A stretch of 64,000 nt of DNA from NCBI RefSeq assembly GCF_002294995.1, contig NZ_NSGF01000015.1:62001-126000 (forward strand). The letters are read 5' to 3'. Source of the DNA: Mesorhizobium sp. WSM3860 (GTDB lineage Bacteria; Pseudomonadota; Alphaproteobacteria; Rhizobiales; Rhizobiaceae). The notes beneath the pieces were generated by a model. The model was not told the origin of the DNA and did no database searches. It saw only the letters and a program-made list of their open reading frames with translations. Shown here piece after piece: positions 58,026 to 64,000 of this stretch. Numbering within the stretch: position 1 is the first letter of the stretch; every line of letters starts with the position of its first letter. The position numbers and the translations under genes are program-made.

Positions 58026-58109
58026 TGTCCTCTTAAGAGCGACACAAACCGGAAAAACCCGGATGGCATTTTTCCCGATGGTCTTGATATGGTCCGCCGC
58101 GCGATCAAG
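58026..58109 (-). promoter_or_regulatory. Possible ROSE-type RNA thermometer in the hsp20 leader
   Basis: Read on the minus strand the leader folds into three stem-loops: CTTGAT/ATCAAG (58083-58109), GGAAAAA/TTTTTCC (58051-58075), and TGTCGCTC-TTAA-GAGGACA (58026-58044). The last hides the AAGAGGA ribosome site and contains TCGCT, as in the U(C/U)GCU motif of ROSE elements. Confidence 0.5.
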
Positions 58110-58157
58110 TTCAAGCCGTCAAAACCCCGCCCAAAAAGACTCCCCAAAGGAATTGAA

Positions 58158-59099
58158 ATGCCCAAGTCACGAAAGATCATCATCGACACGGATCCCGGCC
58201 AGGACGATGCCGTCGCCATATTGCTGGCGCTCGGCAGCGCCGAGCTGGAGGTCGTCGGCATCACCGCCGTTGCCGGCAACGTGCCGCTGAAGCTCACCGA
58301 GAAGAATGCCCGCAAGATCTGCGAGCTCGCCGGCCGGCCCGACGTCAAGGTTTATGCCGGCGCCATCCGCCCGCTGGCGCGCGAGCTCGTCACCGCGGAG
58401 GAAGTGCATGGCAAGACCGGCCTCAATGGACCCCAGCTGCCCGAACCGACCATGCCGCTGCAGGAGCAATATGCGGTCGATTTCATCGTCGAGACGCTGA
58501 TGCGCGAGGAGGCGGGCACGATCACGCTCTGCCCGCTCGGGCCGCTCACCAACATCGCGCTGGCGCTGATCCGCGAGCCGCGGATCGCGTCGCGCATCAA
58601 GGAAATCGTGCTGATGGGCGGCGGCTTCTTCGAGGGAGGCAACGTCACGCCGGCGGCGGAGTTCAACATCTATGTCGATCCGCACGCGGCCGACGTGGTG
58701 TTCAAATCCGGCATTCCGATCGTGATGATGCCGCTCGACGTCACCCACAAGGCGCTGACGACAGCCAAGCGCGTGAAGGCCTTCCGCGAACTGGGCACCA
58801 AGGTCGGCACGGCCACCGCCGAGATGCTGGAATTTTTCGAGCGCTTCGACGAGGAGAAATACGGCACCGACGGCGGGCCGCTGCACGATCCTTGCGTCAT
58901 CGCCTATCTCATCAAGCCGGAACTGTTCAAGGGTCGTTACTGCAATGTCAGCGTCGAGACGGCCTCCGAGCTCACCATGGGCATGACAGTGATCGACTGG
59001 TGGGGCGTCACCAAGCGGGAGAAGAACGCCACAGTGATGCGCGACATCGACCATGACGGCTTCTTCGCGCTGCTGGTGGAAAGGCTGGGGCGGCTGTAA
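58158..59099 (+). CDS. Inosine/uridine-preferring nucleoside hydrolase
   Basis: A 313-residue enzyme splitting ribonucleosides into base and ribose. The calcium-binding DTDPGQDDAVA motif is at residues 10-20. LTNIALALIREPRI, VLMGGGFFEGGNVTPAAEFNIYVDPHAADVVF and the late HDPCVIAYL supply further metal and ribose contacts. ATG 58158 follows AAAGGA and starts the motif properly. It is divergent from hsp20 and convergent with the LysE gene; a ribokinase gene 2.4 kb away could use its ribose. Confidence 0.93.
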   Translation: MPKSRKIIIDTDPGQDDAVAILLALGSAELEVVGITAVAGNVPLKLTEKNARKICELAGRPDVKVYAGAIRPLARELVTAEEVHGKTGLNGPQLPEPTMPLQEQYAVDFIVETLMREEAGTITLCPLGPLTNIALALIREPRIASRIKEIVLMGGGFFEGGNVTPAAEFNIYVDPHAADVVFKSGIPIVMMPLDVTHKALTTAKRVKAFRELGTKVGTATAEMLEFFERFDEEKYGTDGGPLHDPCVIAYLIKPELFKGRYCNVSVETASELTMGMTVIDWWGVTKREKNATVMRDIDHDGFFALLVERLGRL

Positions 59100-59265
59100 T
59101 GCCTGTCCTTCCCCCCTTGTGGGGGAAGGTGGATCGGCGCGAAGCGCCGAGACGGATGAGGGGTGTTGGACGGAGTGAGGCGATGGTGTTCCCTGGAACA
59201 CCCCTCATCCGACCGAGCTTCGCTCGGCCACCTTCTCCCACAGGGGGAGAAGGGGAGGCCTGGCG
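59100..59265. repeat. Long composite palindromic repeat
   Basis: Its ends are two hairpins, CCTTCCCCC..GGGGGAAGG (59107-59129) and CCTTCTCCC..GGGGGAGAAGG (59231-59253), which are also inverted to each other. GGATGAGGGGTGTT (59153-59166) and AACACCCCTCATCC (59198-59211) pair across the centre, with GGCGCGAAGCGCC and CGAGCTTCGCTCG inside. Together they form a 147-base cruciform. It fills the gap between convergent genes. Confidence 0.85.
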
Positions 59266-59880
59266 CTACTTTGCCTTCGAAAACGCCAGCCACAGGCCGC
59301 CGCCGACCAGGAAGCTGCCGCTGATCCGCGACATCAGTTTAACGCGGCTGGCCGACAGCAGCCGCCCGGCGCGGCCGGCAGCAAGCGCGTAGGTCGAGTC
59401 TGACATGGCGGCGAACACCATCGCGGTCAGGCCCATGACCACGATCTGCAGCGTGTAATTGCCCTGTGGCGCGATGAACTGCGGGAAGAAGGCGCCGAAG
59501 AAGACGAGCGTCTTCGGATTGGAAATCGCTACCAGGAAACCCTGCAGGAAAAAGCCGCCGCGCGGTTTTTTGGCCGATCCATCCGGGTTCTGGGCTCCCT
59601 TGGCGCGGAGCATCTGCACACCCATCCAGATGAGGTAAGCCGCACCTATCAGCCGCACCCATTCGAACCAGTGACCCATGCCGGCGATCAGCGTGTTGAG
59701 GCCGATGCCGACGATGGCGATCATGATGGCGAGCCCGGCCTGGGTGCCGGCGACATTGGCCAGCCCGGCGCGCGAGCCATGGCGGATGCTGTTGGCGATG
59801 ATCAGCGTGACCGTCGGCCCGGGCACCAGGACGATGACGATGCAGGCGACGACATAGGCGGCGTAGAGTTCCAGCGACAT
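59266..59880 (-). CDS. LysE/RhtB-family amino-acid exporter
   Basis: A 204-residue inner-membrane protein with about six helices. The N-terminal VLVPGPTVTLIIANSIRHGSRAGLANVAGTQAGL is the LysE-family signature; ISNPKTLVFFGAFFPQFI is the second conserved block. It exports an amino acid or derivative such as homoserine lactone. ATG 59880 starts the first helix; the ten upstream residues in the longer frame are not typical. The amidase gene is 93 bases upstream on the same strand. Confidence 0.92.
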   Translation of the reverse strand: MSLELYAAYVVACIVIVLVPGPTVTLIIANSIRHGSRAGLANVAGTQAGLAIMIAIVGIGLNTLIAGMGHWFEWVRLIGAAYLIWMGVQMLRAKGAQNPDGSAKKPRGGFFLQGFLVAISNPKTLVFFGAFFPQFIAPQGNYTLQIVVMGLTAMVFAAMSDSTYALAAGRAGRLLSASRVKLMSRISGSFLVGGGLWLAFSKAK

Positions 59881-59973
59881 GTTTTCCCTCGAACAGGATC
59901 GCGCCGACACGCGCGGAGCGCGATCAATGCACGGAGTTGGCGCCGGCGCAAGCGCGCCAGCCGGTGCAGCCCG

Positions 59974-61425
59974 TCACGTAGCGCCCGCCGGCCAGGGCAG
60001 CGTCGCCTCATAGGCGGCGCCGGCCCCGAGTACGGCAAGGTCGCCACGCGGCCGGCCAATCAACTGCATACCCATCGGCCGGCCCTTGCCGTCGAAGCCG
60101 ACCGGCACGTTGAGCGCCGGACAGCCGCCGAGCGTGGCAAAGGCGGAGACCTGCATCCAGCGATGATAGCTGTCCATCGCGCGCGCGGCGACCTCGCGCG
60201 GCCAATGCGTCGAGACCTCAAAGGGGAAGACCTGGGCGGTCGGCAGGACGATCAGGTCGAAGCGCTCGAACAGCGACAGCAGCGTGCGGTGCCACGAGGA
60301 ACGCCGGACTGAGGCGGCGTGGACCTGGGGTGCGGTAAGGCGCATCGCCTGCTCGACTTCCCAAACCGCTTCCGGCTTCAGCAGCCTGCGTTTTTCCGGA
60401 TCGTCATAGTGCGTCTTCAGCCCGCAGCCGCTGCTTGCCTGGCGCAACGTCACGAAGGCCTGCCAGAGCGCCTCGAAGTCGACGTCGGGCACCAGCGCTT
60501 CGCTGACGAAGGATGCCTCGGCAAAGCGGGTAAGGGCGGCCTCGCACAGATCGATGATCCCGGGTTCCATCGGCAGGTGGCCGCCGAGATCGCCGAGCCA
60601 GGCGACGCGGCCGCCGGTGGCTTTCGTGCGCAGACCGTCCAGAAAGGAAGACTGCTTATCATGCGACAATGGCGCCCGCGGATGATAGCCGGCCTGCTCG
60701 TCGAGCAGCAGCGCGATGTCGCGTACATTCCGCCCCATCGGCCCTTCGACGCCCATCTGGGCGTGGAAGATATCGATGTCGGGGCCGGCCGGCACCAGCC
60801 CTTGCGATGGGCGGAAGCCATAGACGTTGTTGTAGGCCGCCGGATTGCGCAGCGAGCCGCCGAAATCGCTGCCGTCGGCGACCGGCACCATGTCGAGCGC
60901 CAGCGCCACCGCCGCGCCGCCGCTCGAGCCGCCGGCAGTGAGCGCCGGATCGAAGGCATTGAGCGTCGGACCGAAGACCGGATTGTAGGTGTTGGAGCCC
61001 AGCCCGAATTCCGGAACATTGGTCTTGCCGATGATGATGGCGCCGGCCTTGCGCAGGCGCTCGACGAAGAAGTCGTCCTCTTGGGGGACGAAATCGGCGA
61101 AGATCGGCGAGCCGAAGGTTGTTCTTAAGCCCTTGGTCAGGGCCAGGTCCTTGATGGCGATCGGCAGGCCGAACAGCGATCCGGCCGCGCCGCCCCGGGC
61201 CAGATGGGCGTCGGCCCTGTCGGCTTCCGCCAGGATATCGGCGCGCTCGCGCAGCGACACGATGGCATTCACCAGCGGGTTCACAGCATCGATGCGGTCG
61301 AGAAAGGCGCTGACGACTTCGCGCACCGAGAGATGGCGTTGCCGGATGTCTTCAGCAAGATCGATCGCGGACAAGCGGCAGATGTCGCCGGCCGGCGGCA
61401 CGGCATGTTTCGTCGACGGACGCAT
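59974..61425 (-). CDS. Amidase signature family enzyme
   Basis: A 483-residue serine amidohydrolase. The catalytic Lys is in FGLPIAIKDLALTKG (about residues 83-97), and the Gly/Ser-rich signature GGSSGGAAVALALDMVPVADGSD (about 160-182) supplies the cis-Ser and nucleophile Ser. Family members act on many amides, and the substrate cannot be fixed. ATG 61425 is chosen because it begins the family N-terminus and lies 5 bases after the ribokinase stop, so the two genes form an operon. Confidence 0.9.
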   Translation of the reverse strand: MRPSTKHAVPPAGDICRLSAIDLAEDIRQRHLSVREVVSAFLDRIDAVNPLVNAIVSLRERADILAEADRADAHLARGGAAGSLFGLPIAIKDLALTKGLRTTFGSPIFADFVPQEDDFFVERLRKAGAIIIGKTNVPEFGLGSNTYNPVFGPTLNAFDPALTAGGSSGGAAVALALDMVPVADGSDFGGSLRNPAAYNNVYGFRPSQGLVPAGPDIDIFHAQMGVEGPMGRNVRDIALLLDEQAGYHPRAPLSHDKQSSFLDGLRTKATGGRVAWLGDLGGHLPMEPGIIDLCEAALTRFAEASFVSEALVPDVDFEALWQAFVTLRQASSGCGLKTHYDDPEKRRLLKPEAVWEVEQAMRLTAPQVHAASVRRSSWHRTLLSLFERFDLIVLPTAQVFPFEVSTHWPREVAARAMDSYHRWMQVSAFATLGGCPALNVPVGFDGKGRPMGMQLIGRPRGDLAVLGAGAAYEATLPWPAGAT

Positions 61426-61430
61426 CGCCG

Positions 61431-62333
61431 TCACCGCGCGGACAAGGCCGCGTCGACGTCCTTCGCCAGCGGAACCGCCGGCTGCGCGCCCGGCTTCAGG
61501 CAAGCGAGCGAGCCTGCCGCCGCGGCGCGCGTGAGCGCCTGTTCGAGCGAAAGGCCGGACGACAGGCCGGCGCCGAAGTAGCCGCAAAAGGTGTCGCCCG
61601 CGCCGACCGTGTCGACCGGGGTTATTTTCAGTGCCGGGACGGTGAGGAAATGGTCGGGAGTGGCGGCCAGGACGCCGTCACCGCCGAGCGTCACGACGAT
61701 GGCGCGGCCTGTCTTTTGGGAATAGTCGCGCATCCGCGCCTGCCGGTCGCGGCCGGTGAGCGCCAGCGCCTCGCCATAGAGGTCGAACTCGGTCTCGTTG
61801 GCGACGGCGTAGTCGGCCTTGCCGAGAAAGCCTGCAGCCTCGGGGCGGAAAGGCGCGGTGTTGAGCACGCTGACGGCCCCCGCCGCGCGGGCTGCATCCA
61901 GCGCCGCTTCGACCGTCGGCAGCGGGATCTCGTGCTGCAAAAGCACGACATCGCCCTTTTTCAGATACGCCTTGGCGATGTCGCCGGGCAGTACCGAATC
62001 GTTCGCGCCCGGCACGACGGCGATCACATTCTCGCCGTCGGCGCCGACCAGGATGAGCGCTGTGCCGGTGGAGGCGAAGCTCTCGCCGACGCCGGAAAGA
62101 TCGACGCCGCCGGCCTTCAGCAGCGCCAGCGCTTCGGCGGCAAAACTGTCCTTGCCGACGGCGCCGACCATGCGCACCTCAGCGCCGGCGCGGGCGGCGG
62201 CCAGCGCCTGGTTGGCGCCTTTGCCGCCGGGAGCGGTGGCAAAGCCGGAGCCGCGGACCGTCTCGCCGGGTTCAGGCAAACGGTCGACATTGGCGATCAG
62301 GTCGAGGTTGATCGAGCCGATGATGATGATCAA
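61431..62333 (-). CDS. rbsK: Ribokinase
   Basis: A 300-residue PfkB-family kinase making ribose 5-phosphate. The N-terminal GSINLDLIANVDRLPEPGET, TAPGGKGANQALAAARAGA and C-terminal PVDTVGAGDTFCGYFGAGLS (catalytic Asp) are typical. A TTG start at 62333 fits: AGGAGG lies 6 bases before it and it yields (M)IIIIGSINLD. The upstream extension of the open frame has no family character. The amidase gene follows at once, and a nucleoside hydrolase gene nearby could supply ribose. Confidence 0.93.
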   Translation of the reverse strand: MIIIIGSINLDLIANVDRLPEPGETVRGSGFATAPGGKGANQALAAARAGAEVRMVGAVGKDSFAAEALALLKAGGVDLSGVGESFASTGTALILVGADGENVIAVVPGANDSVLPGDIAKAYLKKGDVVLLQHEIPLPTVEAALDAARAAGAVSVLNTAPFRPEAAGFLGKADYAVANETEFDLYGEALALTGRDRQARMRDYSQKTGRAIVVTLGGDGVLAATPDHFLTVPALKITPVDTVGAGDTFCGYFGAGLSSGLSLEQALTRAAAAGSLACLKPGAQPAVPLAKDVDAALSAR

Positions 62334-62487
62334 GAAACGCCTCCTGCCGGAGCGGGCGAGCCTTCGATCGAAGCCCGATGCGCGCCCCAACTCCTTGCTT
62401 TTACGCAATTGGTTGCCCGCGAGGCTAGCCGCAAAGAGGGCCGGTTGCCAGATCATGCCGCATAATGCGTGCCGCTGGCCCACAGCA

Positions 62488-62970
62488 TCATTCGCAGCGC
62501 AGGGTGACAATGCCCTGGTAACTGCCCGCCGGGAAGATGCCGGGCGATTTCGTCGCTGTGAGATCGATCTGGACGGAGTGGGTTCCGTTGGTGACGCGCT
62601 GCGGCGAACTGCCGGGAATATCGAGCGCCGATCCGTCGAGGCGGAACACGGAGGTAAAGGTGACATTGGTGTCGCCGCCGCTCGGCGCGGTCGTGAAGGC
62701 GATCGGCGCCGGTGCCGAGACGGAAAAGCAGTCGAGCAGGTTGAGCAAGGTGCAGAGCAGCGAGCTTGCGGTGACGGTGGCGGTGGCGCTCGATCCGCCT
62801 GCCTGCTTGGAGCCGAATGTGTTGATCGCCGGATTCGCCGTCATCGTCCCCGAACTGGCGATCATGATGGTGCAGGTGCCGATGACTGCGGCTTGCGCGG
62901 GCAGGGCGAAAGCGGCGAGCGCGGCAGCGGCAAGCAGCGGGCGGCTAGTTCTTCTTCTTTTTTCTGACAC
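62488..62970 (-). CDS. Secreted beta-rich protein, fimbrial/spore-coat-U-like
   Basis: About 160 residues from GTG 62970 (ATG 63003 is an alternative). The signal peptide has a basic start, SEKRRRTSRPLLAAAALAA, cut near AQA-AVIG. The mature part has four Cys (CTIMI..., LLCTLLNLLDC, ...TLRCE) and a Thr/Ser-rich, beta-strand-like composition, ending PAGSYQGIVTLRCE. The same ending appears in the truncated gene at the window's right edge. The look is that of small secreted fimbrial or coat-U-type subunits. It overlaps the end of the frameshifted gene upstream, so they are probably one operon. Confidence 0.65.
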   Translation of the reverse strand: MSEKRRRTSRPLLAAAALAAFALPAQAAVIGTCTIMIASSGTMTANPAINTFGSKQAGGSSATATVTASSLLCTLLNLLDCFSVSAPAPIAFTTAPSGGDTNVTFTSVFRLDGSALDIPGSSPQRVTNGTHSVQIDLTATKSPGIFPAGSYQGIVTLRCE

Positions 62971-63462
62971 CGTCGGTTCCGCCTCTGATGCTCCAGCCCT
63001 CATTGGTCCATGCGGGCGACGCGCCGGATGGGGCCGCAGCGGCTACGCTGCCTGTCTGGCCGTCCGGGGACAGCCCCATCTTCAGAAGCCGCAACTCCAT
63101 TTGCAGGCGCTCGACTCGGGCTCATACAGGCGGCTGCAGTCCAGACGCTTGGGCGTACGGCCTATCGGGACGACGACACGGCCGTAGGTGGCCACGTCGC
63201 CGTTCGACTGGCTGCTGCTGTTGCCCCGTATCACGCCGACATCCAGATAGGCGCCGCTGCCTGAAACGGCCGAGCGGCAGGTCGTGCCGTCGCTGGCATG
63301 AACCTCGTCCTGGCCCTGCGGCAAAGTGACGCCGGGCAAGGTGAAGCCCGTCTGGTTCTGGTTCAGGTTCAGGATGTCCTCGGCAAACCCCTGACTTACG
63401 ACCGCCAAGGCGGGCAGCAGGGAGAGGGTCAGAACCTGCGATGTCCGAAGAACTTTCCGCAT
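62945..63462 (-). pseudogene. Frameshifted secreted protein gene of the same cluster
   Basis: The intact frame from ATG 63462 gives a signal peptide (MRKVLRTSQVLTLSLLPALA) and LPGVTLPQGQDEVHASDGTTC, DVGVIRGNSSSQSNGDVATY, RVVVPIGRTPKRLDCSRLYE, then stops at 63082. In another frame the coding pattern continues without break: RVERLQMELRLLKMGLSPDGQ, AWTNEGWSIRGGTDGVRKKKK, ending at 62945. One added base in the GGG run at 63118-63120 would rejoin them as YEPRVERLQMELRLLKMG. So the gene, or the assembly, has lost one base. A coiled-coil-like helix follows the frameshift. Confidence 0.6.
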
Positions 63463-63833
63463 ATCTGCGCCCTTATCTGCGTCTGCTCGCCCGGAAAGGG
63501 GATACTCTCGGTACAGATACGCACTTTGCGATCGGTCGCGCCGTCGAACGGGACGACCACGAGGACTGGACGCGACGCTTGCCCGGCCAGCAGGAAGGCC
63601 TTTGGGGTGATTTGTGCATCGACGGGCCGAAAATCCTGGTCGTAGACATGGACCTCGACCCGGATGCGCCGGTCGTAAGGGTTGCCCGGGAAGACCCTGA
63701 CGGCGAAGGCATCGGCGAAGGCTCTCACCTCGCCGCGCATCGGCGTCATCGACTGCGCCGTCGCGGCATTGGGGGCAAGGGTTGCTGCCAACGCCGCTAT
63801 GAAGATCCAAAGCTTTGTCACCGACCGCTCCAT
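63429..63833 (-). CDS. Secreted protein, possible pilus-chaperone-like fold
   Basis: A 134-residue protein with a signal peptide (about residues 1-26, cut near ATA-QSM). The mature part, FAVRVFPGNPYDRRIRVEVHVYDQDFRP, KAFLLAGQASRPVLVVVPF and RVR-like KVRICTESIPF, resembles the first immunoglobulin domain of periplasmic pilus chaperones (PapD-type), but the second domain is missing. It overlaps the next gene by 34 bases. The match is by eye only; it may be an unrelated secreted protein. Confidence 0.55.
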   Translation of the reverse strand: MERSVTKLWIFIAALAATLAPNAATAQSMTPMRGEVRAFADAFAVRVFPGNPYDRRIRVEVHVYDQDFRPVDAQITPKAFLLAGQASRPVLVVVPFDGATDRKVRICTESIPFPGEQTQIRAQICGKFFGHRRF

Positions 63834-63844
63834 TCGCGAGGGAC

Positions 63845-64000
63845 TTATTCGCAGCGCACCGTAACGGTCGCCTGGTAGCCGCCGGCCGAAAAGCGGTTGG
63901 TGCCGCTCTTGGTGCCGGTAAGGTTGATTGCGGCCGTCGACGTGCCGGGCACGGTGAGCGCCGTTGCCGTGCCGGTTTCGGCAATCGTCTGCGCGCCGGA
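63845..64000 (-). CDS. Secreted beta-rich protein, C-terminal part only
   Basis: The reading frame enters from beyond the right edge and stops at 63845. The 51 visible residues, SGAQTIAETGTATALTVPG then GTKSGTNRF, end in AGGYQATVTVRCE, very like the end of the protein at 62488 (AGSYQGIVTLRCE). They are probably paralogous subunits of one secreted structure. The N-terminus is outside the window. It lies 11 bases ahead of the chaperone-like gene. Confidence 0.6.
   Translation of the reverse strand, partial: SGAQTIAETGTATALTVPGTSTAAINLTGTKSGTNRFSAGGYQATVTVRCE

Overview
The window looks like chromosomal DNA of a rhizobial alphaproteobacterium, most probably Mesorhizobium or a close Phyllobacteriaceae relative. 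The support is high GC with strongly GC-biased third codon positions, alphaproteobacterial gene orders (cysG-DUF2849-cysI-cysH-DUF934; lptC-lptA-lptB-rpoN-hpf-ptsN; hsp20-DUF1150), an OlsB ornithine-lipid acyltransferase, a CUT1 sugar-uptake island under a LacI repressor, and many short intergenic palindromic repeats of rhizobial type. No rRNA, tRNA, CRISPR array, insertion sequence or phage gene was found.

Layout. 1-4.3 kb: a GntR regulator with two helix-turn-helix domains, then a copper-handling set (small Cys/His protein, PCuAC chaperone, YcnI-like protein, CopC-CopD fusion). 4.5-6 kb: 6-phosphogluconate dehydrogenase. 6-14.9 kb: a carbohydrate island with LacI repressor, binding protein, two permeases, ATPase, TIM-barrel isomerase/epimerase, Gfo/Idh dehydrogenase and aldo/keto reductase; two copies of one 14-bp operator mark the divergent promoter region. 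15-26.5 kb: Zur-like regulator, DNA polymerase I, a candidate small RNA, M20 peptidase, RNase D-like exonuclease, several small unknown proteins, a class A penicillin-binding protein behind a CtrA-type site, and an SDR. 26.5-31 kb: a divergent quinone-oxidoreductase/AraC pair, a CPA2 antiporter and a host-attachment-family protein. 31-36 kb: the assimilatory sulfate reduction operon, interrupted by a dispersed repeat.

36-50 kb: DJ-1/PfpI protein behind paired GntR-type operators, grpE with a heat-shock-like promoter, TetR plus an ABM-cupin fusion, TRIC channel protein, OlsB with a Pho-box-like site, hybrid histidine kinase, AcuI-type reductase, lspA and two RNA methyltransferases, a YafY regulator with a VOC protein, and an ornithine cyclodeaminase homologue. 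50-57 kb: LapA, IHF-beta, SppA, then the LPS-transport and sigma-54 cluster. 57-64 kb: Hsp20 with an RNA-thermometer-like leader, DUF1150, nucleoside hydrolase, LysE exporter, amidase, ribokinase, and the downstream part of a cluster of secreted beta-rich proteins, one member of which is frameshifted.

The most interesting unexplained items are the 18.66-18.81 kb candidate small RNA with C-rich hairpin loops, heptamer-built hairpins at three gene ends, the Hsp20 leader fold, altered proofreading-site residues in DNA polymerase I, and the secreted-protein cluster at the right edge.
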